This document shows positions 1-11,216 of a stretch of 64,000 nt of DNA, one piece after another. Source of the stretch: Ustilaginoidea virens (Eukaryota; Ascomycota; Sordariomycetes; Hypocreales; Clavicipitaceae); contig NC_057320.1 in the NCBI RefSeq assembly GCF_000687475.1, positions 2,356,001 to 2,420,000 of the forward strand, given 5' to 3'. The notes under the pieces were generated by a model. It was not told where the DNA came from and ran no database searches. It worked only from the letters and a program-made list of their open reading frames with translations. A program made the translations under genes and the position numbers. Position 1 is the stretch's first letter. Every line of letters starts with the position of its first letter.

Positions 1-424
1 TACACCGGTCATTTACGGCAGACCGATATAGGGCTTCCGGCCCGTACGGCAGGCTATTATAGGGCATCCGGCATACCGCTATAAGCCACTGGGCTTGGTT
101 GGGTATGCACTGGGTAGGATATTGGGCATAGACTGGGCACGGTTGGGCAGACCGACTTTTCGTCGGGTTTTTCGCTATTTTTACGGTTTTTCATTATTTT
201 CAACCACTTTTTCAAAATGGTAGAAATATGCCCAAAATTCCCTCTTTCTAGCTAGAATAGTCACCAACAATTAGAATCAGATTTCCCTAATATCTTTGCT
301 CTAGTCAACCCCGTGTGTGCGTTTTTAATCTTTAACCAGCTTATTTTATTCTGCAACGCCTTGTATGCCACTATCGGTACTTAGTATACTTTCTAATAGT
401 GTTCTGAGTCACCATTTTGCAATA
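1..424 (+). repeat. Copia A 5' LTR, 3' part only
   Basis: Aligns without gaps to 6845-7268 of the 3' LTR, so the first 303 bases are off the left edge. It ends in GCAATA where the 3' LTR has GCAACA, so the terminal CA became TA. I count 13 differences between the two LTRs over 424 bases. All are transitions and 11 are in CpA/TpG context. Confidence 0.95.
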
Positions 425-438
425 GGTTATGAGCCCGG
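425..438 (+). promoter_or_regulatory. Primer-binding site of Copia A matching the tRNA-Met anticodon arm
   Basis: GGTTATGAGCCCGG follows the LTR directly. Its complement contains GGGCTCATAACC, the anticodon (CAT) arm of a tRNA-Met, not the usual tRNA 3' end. Drosophila copia starts minus-strand synthesis from a cleaved initiator tRNA-Met half at the same position relative to its LTR, so this element probably does too. Confidence 0.85.
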
Positions 439-723
439 TGTCTCAAGGCTTCCAGCTTAAGACCTTTTTACGCTAACTTAGGATTTTAACGCATTTGGCA
501 GCTAACCTTCCAGAAATCTAACTAACGATATTACTAATCTGCAGTAAGGGACTAATCATCCTAGATTTAGGAACCTAGCTACCACACCAAGCTGCAACAC
601 ATCCTTGCAATAGGATTTTCTAAGGTTATTCCTTAATGCAGCTTTCTTTTAGTTTTATCTAGATTTTCTGTTTTGATTTTCTTCGCATTTTTAAGATATT
701 CTGGCACCTTTTCTCTTCCTATA

Positions 724-3700
724 ATGGCCAGTCAGAACGTTCCTGCTAATAACCCAGGCCATAATAACCCAGGCCATAATAACCCAGGCTACTAAGTCCT
801 TAATACGGCAGAGGTAGAAGAATCTAATAATGACCAGGAAATTGCCCAGCTCAGGGAAGACCAATAGGAAATAAGAAAAGAATTTAGTTATAAATTTAAT
901 CGAATGAACTTTAAAATCGATTTTTTGGCTGATAAGGTAGGCACCTTAGTGGATAGACTAATCAAGCCTGCTGCTAGCCTACTATTATAGGATATGATAG
1001 ATGTGGATACCTTCTAAACGCCTGTGGGTAAGGGAAATACCCTACTACCTAAAGCCTAGCAACCCCTGCCGGTTCCATCTAGTATTAGCAGCCAAGTTAG
1101 CGCTATAGCTATTAAGGAACTAGCTAAAATAGCCAATGGATTCTAGGAATCCTAAAAGCTAAGGGGGGCATCTAACTTCGACTAATAGAAATAGGCCCTT
1201 ATGATTCAACTTAGGGTACTTAATATCGCTAAATTTATTGAAAATCCTTCTATTGCTAATAGTTTCAACGATTCAGAGCAAGCACTTTTACTATTACTTA
1301 TTAAGAATAGTTGCATAGAAGGACTAGCTGCCGCTATCAACTGGTGTATTAACCTAGAGTCAGCCTTTATGTTACTCACTAAATAGTATTCTCACTCATT
1401 AGACGTATAGCGGACCTACCTATACCCTGCCTTCTATTAACTAAATTTTATAGGCTATAAGGGTACCTTGGAATCTTTTAACGCCTCCTTTAATAGCTAC
1501 CTATCCAGGCTGCAAATTTTAGGCTCCCATATATAACCTTTCGACTAAATCAGCTAGTATTTACATACTGTAGAAGGGGTCTTTTTTTAGTGGGCAGAAT
1601 AGCACCGCACAATGATGAGAATCGCCTATACTTAGGGAAATATATCAAATATTAACCTGCAATTATATATGGTTGATTTACTAGAAGAATAACGCATTAA
1701 AGGGTTATTAGTAGTAAGGGCTACTACCTACCTCGCAAAGGTTAAGGGTGCCGCTACTAATAGCAATAGTAGTAAGCCAGCTAGTAATAATACTAGCAAG
1801 GGTGGTAAAAATACTACTACTAACGCTAATAAAAAGAATAAATAGGGGTCTTCTACCTAATAAGGGTCTTCTTCAGCCATATAAGGTAAGCCGGAAAATA
1901 AGAAGAAGAAAGAAAAGAAAGATTTAGCTAATAAAGCAGATACTCTATAAAAGACCGACGAAAAGGAAAAGACTGTTGATTCCTTCGTACTAGGGAATTA
2001 TAATACTCTAAGTCTTATACCTAATGAGATAGCCTATTCTTCCTTCTAGGACCGTAAATATGTGTAATTTCTAGCTACTAGCTATAGTGCATAATCCGGT
2101 GGGAAAACGCTAATAGATTCTTTACTCTACGATACTAGTTCTATGGTGTATATTATTAACGATAAAAAGCACTTCACCTACTTCCAATATTATACCGGAA
2201 ATAGACCAGTTATTAGCATAGGTAGTGGCCCAATTAAGCCCAGTGGGTAGGGCATAGCGCGTTTTACCGTGCTACAGGCCACCAACCCACCTCAGTGGGG
2301 CACCTTAGAGCTGACTAACGCCCTCTTTATACCAGCTTTTGATATTAATATCTTTAGCGGCGTTAAATACTATCTGAATCGTGGCAGTATTTAGGGCTAA
2401 AGCCTAGTTAATAGCAACAATAAGTGCATTAGGCTTCTTAATTTTAAGAAGTATGGCTTCTTTTTATAATAAAAAGGGGTTGATTCGCCGTTTTTATACT
2501 ATACTAGCCAAAATCACCCGGCTTTATATAGTATCTCGGTCGAATTACCTGCCCTAGCCAACCTAGAAGAATACGAGGAATATCCCCTACTAGAGGATTT
2601 ACCTACCCCACCAGCTAACTCGGACCTTCCACTTCTACTAGCTAATTCGCAAGCTAACCCATTAGCTAACTTACCAGCTAACCTACCAGCTAGTCCTAGT
2701 TTTTCGGTGGTACTAATAGAGGCTGCTATTCCTAATATAGCCTAACCACCACAAAGGGCCCCGGTCGCCCTCAACCCAGCCCTAGTCATAATACTAGCTG
2801 CTGATATAGAATATTAAAAGCTGCTATTATTAGCCGGACTTTAGTATATCCGGCTTAGGCACATCGGAATCTAACTTTTAAAGAAAACCTGTGCATCAAC
2901 TATAGGGTTACCTGATCTCAGTAAGGTAAAGAATTCTGATTTCAACTGTATCGCCTGTAAAAGGGCAAAGTCAGTTCGGCGTTTTACATTAGGGGCTATA
3001 CCAGACCCTATGCATTATTTGGATATTATAGAGGGTGATATCTTCTAAATTAACCCTCTACTATATAATAAACGCCCCATTTGCCTCATCTTAGTTAACC
3101 GGAAATCACGATTCCGTTGGGTATATTTACTACCTAATAAGGAGGGACCTATAGTATTCCTAGTATTATAGGGGTTCTTCTAAGGTCTTAGGAATCGCTA
3201 CGGCAAATTAGCTGTTGAATTCCATTATAATGGTGGTAAGGAAATTAATAACGTTATTACAGCCTGGCTAGCTCTTAAGGGCATAGATTTTTTAACCTCT
3301 TCCCCTTATATTTATAAGCAAAATGGGTTAGTAGAATGCTCTATATGGGTTATCGTTGACCGATTTAGAGCTACTATGCTTTGGTCTCGGTTACCTTCTT
3401 ACCTTTGGTCTATAGTGATTCTTAGTATTACTACCTTGGTAAATCTAATAGTAGTCTTAAACCGTTCCTCGTCACCTTTCGAGGAATTAAAGAAGGACTT
3501 TCCGGAAATTATGCACTATTACCTACCCGACCTTACTAGCTTCAGGGCTATTGGTGCGGCTATAGAGGTGCTAATCCCTCCAGAAAAACGGGTCATTAGC
3601 TATAAGCTGGCCCCCCGGACCGAGTCAGGTAGGTTACTAGCTACGCTAGGTAACGGCACCTACCTCATCTACATCCTATATCGCCGGGTCGTCATTAAAA

Positions 3701-6453
3701 CCTCTTTTATTACTTTTACCTACCAAAATGAAGGTATAGGCCCTATTTTAAGTGGCCTAGAGGGCAAATTCGACTTCCTATCGTCTTCCATTTTAGAGGG
3801 GGTAAATATCGACCAAATTGCTTTAGAAGAGCCTATCTAGAAGTCGCCTCGCCTAAATATGCCTATTTTAGGCTTAGCCGAGGGCACAGGCCTAATATAG
3901 CATACGGATCCACCACAACTAGTGGGCCCACTACAACTAATGGGCCTACCACAACCAGTAGGCCTACCACCAATTGGCCCGCTATAGCACTCTGCAACAT
4001 TTCCTAGCAATTCGCCGTCTTTTGATTCTAAATCGCTTCAGCCTAACTTAGCTTTTCAGCTTAGGTAAGACGGTCCTTTTTCACCGGCTAAGGAAAATAC
4101 GCCTTTTTCCCATATAAAAAGGCTGCAAATGCTAGGAAATATAGAAAGCTCTCGTCACTAGGAATCTCAACCATAGAGATTTTCTGAATCCGTTACAAAA
4201 GTGGGCATACCCCGCATATATGAAAATTCTGACTCGCCCTATATAGTAAATTTTTAATGGTCCGAATCTCAAAGGCCTATACACACTGATTTTCTGCGAC
4301 TTTCCGACATAATAGATTCTGCCTTTTCGCCCGGCTTCCTAGTAAATACAGTATTTCGCTATAGTAAAACGCTGCCTACACTAGAATATCTAAAATTCGA
4401 GAGTCTAGATATCGCCTTAAATGAGAGACTATAGGAGAAAATGTTTCGAATATTAGAAAAGTTGCCTATTTAGCTATACTAGGTTAGGGCTACTAGGGGT
4501 AGAATTCGAGGAAGAATGCAGCTATAAATACGAGACGTGCAAGGTATCCTAGGTTATGGATACTATAGGTCACTTTTGGACCTACAGACTGACCAATAGT
4601 CTGACCAATAGTCTGACCCACAGACTGACCAATGGGGTGCTTTCCTACCCACCCAGCCGAAAAACGACCAGATTTTCGGATACCTAGGCAGCCCCCTAGA
4701 GGCTCCCATATAGGATTTCCCCCCTTTCTATACTTTTTACCAGCAAATATACGATATTTACTATGCAGCAAAGATTAAGGCTGTAAAACGGGCCCTAGAA
4801 GGTATGCCTAATAGCTGGAAGGAAGTCTTATATAGCCTATATAAGGATAGCTAGGTAAAAGCTTTATTTTCGGAATTCGAGTAATTAATCGATTTAAATA
4901 TCTTCTAATTTATACTAAAGATTAGTATTCCTATTAGTAGGAAGATATTACGCAACCAGCCTATTTTTCGTGTAAAGAAAGATGCGAATAATAACCCGGT
5001 TAAATATAAGGCACGATTAGTTGTTAAAGGCTTTATATAGGTATCTGGGCAAGACTTTACGGAGACTTATGCCTCTACTTCGATCCCACCAATATAGAGG
5101 ATCATCCTTGCTCTTGCTGCTGTAAATAACTGGGAAATAGAGCAAATCGATTTTATTGGTGCCTTTCTAAATAGTGAACTGCTGGAGATGATTTATATGG
5201 AGATTCCAGCTGGTTTTCTAGAATTTGCAGAAAGCCTACTCTTACCTAACCTAGCCTTATGGTCTGACTAGTAGTATCGTCGACTTCTAGCCTTACTTAC
5301 TAAGGTTAGATATAACCCCTCTGCATTATAGGTCATACTGTTGAAGAAAGCCTTATATGGGCTAAAATAAGGCCCTCGCGAGTAGCAGTTACGGTTAAAA
5401 GACCTTTTAGTATAAGAGGGTTTTAAGCCGTTACTTTCTAATGCTGCTATCTTCTATAATAAAGGGATGTATACCTTTATTGTGACCTATATGGATAACT
5501 GCTTAATTATCGGTCCGGATCTGAGCTATATTAACCAGCTTAAGACTAAGTTCCATAAGGTTTATGCTATAGAAGACCGAGGACCTGCCTCCTTCTTTCT
5601 AGGAGTGTAGATTATTAGGGATAGAGAAAAGGGCCTATTATAGCTACACTAATCGCAATTTATTGCGGAAGTCTTTAAGAAATTCAACCTAAAGGATATA
5701 CGACCGCATCTAATCCCACTATAGCCCGGTATACTTGCTGAGTCTAAGGCTAGTAATATGCCGCTAGATGCTAATAATCAATACTTATTCTAGTAGCTAG
5801 TAGGAATAGCGATGTAGTTAATGATGATATTAAGACCTGACCTTGCCTTTCCGATACAGTACCTATCACGATATATGCAATAGGCTTCTACTATATAGCT
5901 TAATGCTGCTAAGGGCGCTTTTCGCTACTTAACTAGTACGGCTAATACAGCTATTTATTACCGAGCCGCTAAAGCTACTATAGTATTAGCTGCATTTTCT
6001 GATAGCGATTTTGCTGGGTGCCGGCTGACTTTGAAGTCTACTAGTAGTTATCTTACTACCTTGAATGGTGGACCTATTAGCTAGAGGTTAAAACGGTCTT
6101 CGACTATAGTTTTATTAATGCTTAAAGCCGAGTCTGATATAATGCTTGAGGCGCTTCGCGAAGTGGAGTAGATATCTAATTTATTTAAAGAAATCTAGGT
6201 CGATATTTAACGTCCAATACCACTATATTGCGATAACCAAGGGTCTATTTCAAACGCAAATGACCTAAATTAGCATGCCCGCACTAAGCACACCTTGCTT
6301 AAATTCCGGTATATACGTGAGAAGGCCTATGGTGGCCTAGTAAAAATATCTTATTTACCCACAATAGATATGCCTGCGGATGGACTCACTAAACCACTTT
6401 CAAGCCCGAAATTCCCCATATTTCGGCAGCTATTAGGGCTGCAATCCCTATAG
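724..6453 (+). pseudogene. Copia A gag-pol polyprotein, inactivated by point mutations
   Basis: One frame of about 1,909 codons from ATG 724 to TAG 6451. Order: Gag (724 to about 2000) with a basic Lys/Asn/Ser-rich C-terminus and no CCHC knuckle seen; protease near 2131 (LYDTSS, Gly of DTG now Ser); pre-integrase domain near 2820-2960; integrase core 3015-3500, followed by a clean stretch to 3840; Pro/Gln-rich linker 3900-4640; RT 4900-5620 with YMDN at 5488-5499 instead of Y-x-DD; RNase H 5990-6400 ending in a typical ADGLTKPL motif. Dozens of TAG/TAA codons interrupt it, mostly where Gln or Trp is expected. Integrase Asp residues also read Asn (VNRKSRF, HYNGG). The protein would have been the nucleocapsid and all replication enzymes; it cannot be made now. 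Sister to the Copia D polyproteins in this window. Confidence 0.93.
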
Positions 6454-6533
6454 CATCATCATCTTTTTTTCTGATTTTTTTTACAGGGTTTCTTTCTTTT
6501 ATTCTAACGCTAGGATTAGCCATATTGCTAATC

Positions 6534-6541
6534 AGAGGGGG
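6534..6541 (+). promoter_or_regulatory. Polypurine tract of Copia A
   Basis: AGAGGGGG lies directly against the TGTTG start of the 3' LTR, the position of the plus-strand primer. The same tract occurs in Copia D1 (reverse complement at 38622). Confidence 0.85.
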
Positions 6542-7268
6542 TGTTGAAATCAGCGCCTTTTTAGCTGTATTTTGGTACTGGCCTCGCTACCGTATGACGT
6601 CTCTACGTTGAGATATCGCGGTGGCTATACCAGGCGCTACGGTGGGGCACAGCGCCCCACAATGCCGATTACAGTGGGCCACAGCGCCGGTCACGGCACC
6701 GGTACAGCGACCCACAATCCGGCCACAGCGGCCGGTCACAGTGGGCCATAGGGCCCACAACAGGCGGCGCATTTCTACAGGATTACCAAATGGGCAAACC
6801 TTGCTAATACCAGCACTTTCGGCCTTCTATATACAGTCACCCGCTACACCGGTCATTTACGGCAGACCGATATAGGGCTTCCGGCCCGTACGGCAGGCTG
6901 TTATAGGGCATCCGGCACACCGCTATAAGCCACTGGGCTTGGTTGGGTATGCACTGGGTAGGATATTGGGCATAGACTGGGCACGGTTGGGCAGACCGAC
7001 TTTTCGTCGGGTTTTTCGCTATTTTTGCGGTTTTTCATTATTTTCAACCACTTTTTCAAGATGGTAGAAATATGCCTAAAATTCCCTCTTTCTAGCTAGA
7101 ATAGTCACTAACAATTAGAATCAGATTTCCCTGATATCTTTGCTCTGGTCAACCCCGTGTGTGCGTTTTTAATCTTTAACCAGCTTGTTTTATTCTGCAA
7201 CGCCTTGTACGCCACTGTCGGTACTTAGTATACTTTCCAATAGTGTTCTGAGTCACCATTTTGCAACA
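6542..7268 (+). repeat. Copia A 3' LTR (727 bp)
   Basis: Runs from TGTTGAAATC to TTGCAACA with TG...CA ends. The first half is GC-rich and built of short repeats around CACAGCGGCCGGTCACAG and CGGCAGACCGATATAGGGC. The second half is AT-rich and holds a small hairpin, CCGAC-TTTTC-GTCGG. Short open frames on both strands here are repeat artefacts. This copy is less mutated than the 5' LTR. Confidence 0.95.
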
Positions 7269-7432
7269 CATACAGTAGTCGGTATATTAAATATCGCAGC
7301 TAAAACAAAGGGGCAAAAAGGGGCAGTAGTAAACGCAGTAAAAGCAGCAAATGCAGCGTTGAACACAACATTAAACATAGGAAAATTCACATACTTGCCT
7401 CCTATAATATCACCAATACCTTCCAAACGCAG
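7269..7432 (-). other. 3' untranslated part of Copia B1
   Basis: Matches the B2 stretch after the pol stop (61982 to about 62113) in reverse. It carries an extra run of GCAGTA/GCAGCAAAT-like short repeats around 7318-7365 that B2 lacks. A short open frame here (7185-7436, plus strand) starts inside the Copia A LTR and is not a gene. Confidence 0.8.
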
Positions 7433-10400
7433 TTAGATATTAACCGGCCTCTTTACCCACCCCTCTATACGTATAATAGCCCTATTTTGGTTAATAAAGG
7501 TCTTAAGGGCTTTATTTAGCGTTTCTTTAGTTATTATATCGGCGAGGTTATTATTCCTATTAATCTAGCGAATCTTATAGATTTTCTGGCGCTTATATGA
7601 CTATTGCAAGGCTATAATATCTACTATGAGCCTCTTCTCTTTTATAGTACCTAGCTTAATAAGGCATTCGTATAACGAAAAAGAATCTATACATATAATA
7701 GTAGGAATCTATAGTAATCCCAACCTACTGGTAATTATATTGAGGGTCGTACCTATCGTATATGCAATATCGACCCCTTATACCATACTATACAGCTCTA
7801 AAGTAATTGCGCTGCGCATTATACGCTTACTTTTTGTAGAACTATAAGTGACGATAATACCTACTAGGTTGAAGGCGTTATCCGCTATATCTTCCTCGTT
7901 CCCTAGCATAACTATATAACCAGTCTGGGAGCTTAAATCTTTATTGTTAGCAAAGGATCCGTTAATAAATATAAAGAGTTTGGCTATAGTAAGGGCCAGA
8001 TTAATGTACCGTAAGCTATAATCCTGGTTATCGCATTGCTATTAAAGGCGCTTATTTAATCTCGCGATATCCTTAGGGTCAGGTTACTAGTATTATACCG
8101 CGATAGATAGGTTAAAAGAGGCCTCAGACTGGCAGACTATAGCTATATAAGCACCACGAGCGCATTATTCAATATAATTACGCTAGGCTATAAGTGTATT
8201 CTTATCGATAGTTATGATCTTTTTACTTTGCCCTTTCTGGCATAAGGTTATACTATTATTATTAGCCGTTGGGATGCACCTATTGAATATTAGGGGCATA
8301 ATTGGCGATAGCCTCATTTTAGGCTTTGCATTAAAGCCTGCCTTAGTAAGCTTTAATTCCTTCCGTTAGAAGAAGGCATTATTACTTAATCCAAGGGTAT
8401 CATCAGTCTATATACCTATAATACCAAAGCATATAATATCTTCAGTATCATCGGATATCAACAAATAGGGGTTATAGGTTAAAATGGTTATGCTTAACTT
8501 CTTACAATAGTGCCGGAAGTATATTGCCTACTAGTAGGTGCCTGCCTCAGCTATTTTATATAATAGCTTTACTACTTTTATAATCGTATTATCGGGGTAT
8601 TAATACGCTATCTGCTTAGGTAGCTTAGCGATAATCGATCTATTAAAAGTAGTAGATAACTGCATATAAGCCTATGTGATATTATGTATCTAGAGGAATA
8701 ATCCGTAGGAGCGTTATAGTGATAGGGCTAATAATATAAGTAACCATTAATTAGCCCATTAGATTATAGGGGACTAAGTTAATATCAATTGCTTCTTATT
8801 ATCACTATAACCCTGTATAATAAGCCTAGACTTCTTATATGGGGTATCTATACCTTTGCCTTTAATTTCTCGTACTATACATAAGTTGAATAGGCATTAG
8901 GCTCTATATTAACCTATATTAAAGGTGATAAATTTAAATATATTATAGGCTTATAAAGCTTTAATCTCTATACGGTCAAACTATTTAAAAGGGGCTCTAG
9001 GGGTTATAATCTTTCCTTCCTAGCGTAATTAGCTAGTAAGCTATAGGTCGGCTTAATCTTTTGCGGTAAAAAAAGAGATATCGATAATAGTATTAGAAGC
9101 TATAGTATTAACAAAAGCTTCTTTTTAGTCCTTATTAATTATAACATTAGATACTACCTTTACTAGTAATAGTAATAGTGGCCTGGCTTAATCAGACCTA
9201 GTGGCTGGCGATAGATATATCGCGGCTATAGGTATCGATGATATCGCGACTATAGGTATTGTCGATAATATTGCGACTATAGGTATCGTCAATAATATCT
9301 CGGCTATAGGTATTATCACGGTTAGAGGTGCGGCTATAGCTGGTATCCTGACTTCTATCCGGCTAGGGCGGGCCGGGCCTTTAGTATAGATGATATTTTT
9401 AGGATCGTCGGCAGTAGGATCGCTATTAAGGTTGTGGTTATAAGGCTTAACGACCGTTAATTAGAACTTAATAGGGCTATAAGGCATTTGCATAATATAG
9501 GTCTTACTATCGAGGCTGACTAGTTGGTATAGCCTATGCTAGCCACCTTTCTTTTGCTATACCTATATATCGGACTATAGGGGTAATTAGTAGATAGGCT
9601 GGGTATCTAGGCCGTTTTATTGGGCGAGGGTATTATAAACCTATCGCTTAGCAAGGTATTTCCTAGTTTTATTAGTAGCCTTTCGTAATATTAAAGCGTA
9701 TTATAGTACTAATAGGCTAGGGGGTGAATTATCCATAAGTCGAGGATATACTTTAAAGACCAATAATATAGGCATTAAACCATTAGGTCTAGCAGAATTA
9801 TTAATAGCCTTTACAGCAAGCTATAACTTCTATTCCTTTATTATTAAATCGCCTACTTCGTTATCAATAATAGTATAGGCTTAGCGTAATAGGGCGTAAT
9901 ATCTTTCGATTTTGCTAATACTATTATAGGCTTCTATAGGGATTTCATCTATATTGATAGATAAAAGCCGGGTATTATAATGGAATTCGGTAGAGGCGAA
10001 GTTAGGTCCGGCATTATAAACTATCTAGTCCGGCGGGCTAAAGTAGGTATTGATTTAGTATTCTTTAAGGGCATTCTAAACGTCTCGGGCCTTCTATCTC
10101 TATAGGTTAAGGAATCTAGCTGCCTAGAAGCTTATTGCGGTATTTATAATATATAATACCGGCCGATTATTAATGTAAAGGATATTGATGATAATTTCGT
10201 AATTAAATTAGTAGGTATTATTATTCTTAAGGGTGAATTTGAATTAGCTAGGTGCTTTTGCGTTTATTTAGTATTAATAGCATATATAGGTAATGCTCTC
10301 GATGATATTGCGGTTAATATTATTATAATTAGCCTATTGAAGCAATTTAGAGAGCCTATTGATAGAGGGGTGCCTAAATTAATGATATAGCTGATAGATT

Positions 10401-10512
10401 TCTTATAACGATAGATAGAAGGCTATAGTATCCATAGCATTAAGAGTCCACTATAGATATCCCTATTTCCTGATAATTAGGACCTTAATATCCCCTTAGA
10501 TTAATAGGTTAT
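7433..10512 (-). pseudogene. Copia B1 pol, 3' segment: integrase, RT and RNase H
   Basis: Minus-strand segment ending at the stop at 7433-7435. Reading from 10512 downward it gives the integrase zinc region and core, then an RT with QTDDTLGL near 8399-8404, where both catalytic Asp codons survive (B2 has Asn-Asp there). Last comes the RNase H-like end. This RT/RNase H pair belongs to the Copia branch common in ascomycetes. Numerous TAG/TAA codons break the frame. The upstream half continues at 11217 beyond a solo LTR. Confidence 0.88.
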
Positions 10513-11216
10513 TGTTGCAAAAATGGTGATTCAGAACACTGTTGGAAATGTACTGGATACCGACAGTGGCGTACAAGGCGTTGCAGAATAAAACAAGAGC
10601 TGGTTAAAGATTTAAAGCGCACAAGAGGTTGACCAGAGCAAAGATGTTAGGGAAATCTGATTCTAATTGTTGGTGACTATTCTAGCTAGAAAGAGGGAAT
10701 TTTGGGCATATTTCTACCATCTTGAAAAAGTGGTTGAAAATAATGAAAAACCGCAAAAATAGCGAAAAACCCGACGAAAAGTCGGTCTGCCCAACCGTGC
10801 CCAATATCCTACCCAATGCCTACCTAACCAAGCCCAGTGGCTTATAGCGGTGTGCCGGATGCCCTATAACAGCCTGCCGTACAGGCCGGAAGCCCTATAT
10901 CGGTCTGCCGTAAATGACCGGTGTAGCGGGTGACTGTATGTAGAAGGCCGAAAGTGCTGGTTTGCCCATTTGGTAATCCCGTAGAAATGCGCCGCCTGTT
11001 GTGGGCCCTGTGGCCCGCTGTGACCGGCCGCTGTGGCCGGCTGTGGGGCGCTGTGCCGGTGCCGTGACCGGCGCTATGGCCCACTGTAATCGGCGTTGTG
11101 GGGCGCTGTGCCCCACCATAGCGCCTGGTATAGCCACCGCGATATCTCAACGCAGAAACGTCGTATGGTGGCGAGACCAGTACCAAAATACAGCTAAAAA
11201 GGCGCTGATTTCAACA
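10513..11216 (-). repeat. Solo LTR of Copia A, minus strand, with GTTAT duplication
   Basis: Reverse complement of the Copia A LTR (704 bp, TGTTGCAA...TTTCAACA on the plus strand). GTTAT flanks it at 10508-10512 and 11217-11221. Copy B2 has the uninterrupted site near 58945-58955, with one GTTAT equivalent. No internal Copia A sequence is present, so it is a product of LTR-LTR recombination. The short frames inside (10842-11273, both strands) are LTR repeat artefacts. Confidence 0.96.

Larger units (their letters stand above)
1..7268 (+). mobile_element. Copia A: nearly complete Ty1/Copia LTR retrotransposon, 5' LTR cut by window edge
   Basis: The order is partial 5' LTR, tRNA-Met-like primer site, one long gag-protease-integrase-RT-RNase H frame, AGAGGGGG purine tract, and a complete 3' LTR (TGTTGAAATC...TTGCAACA). 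Integrase precedes RT, which defines Copia (Pseudoviridae). The pieces share one frame, so decay came by substitution rather than indels. The element sits in the 3' noncoding part of Copia B1: sequence resumes at 7269 with B1, and 7269-7273 (CATAC) should be the right half of the target duplication. The left half lies outside the window. Two further copies of this LTR occur alone at 10513 and 48849. Confidence 0.95.

Noticed and set aside
3376..3840. Longest clean frame (154 codons) as a stand-alone gene
   Set aside because: In phase with and homologous to the integrase C-terminal part of Copia A; merely a stretch without a stop.
4493..4771. Minus-strand frame with a GQTIGQ repeat
   Set aside because: Antisense of the repeat-containing linker of Copia A gag-pol; the plus strand carries the polyprotein frame.
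6587..6875. Overlapping open frames on both strands in the Copia A LTR (also 10842-11273 and 48813-49232)
   Set aside because: They recur in every LTR copy, lie in GC-rich short repeats that rarely form stops, and change length with repeat number.
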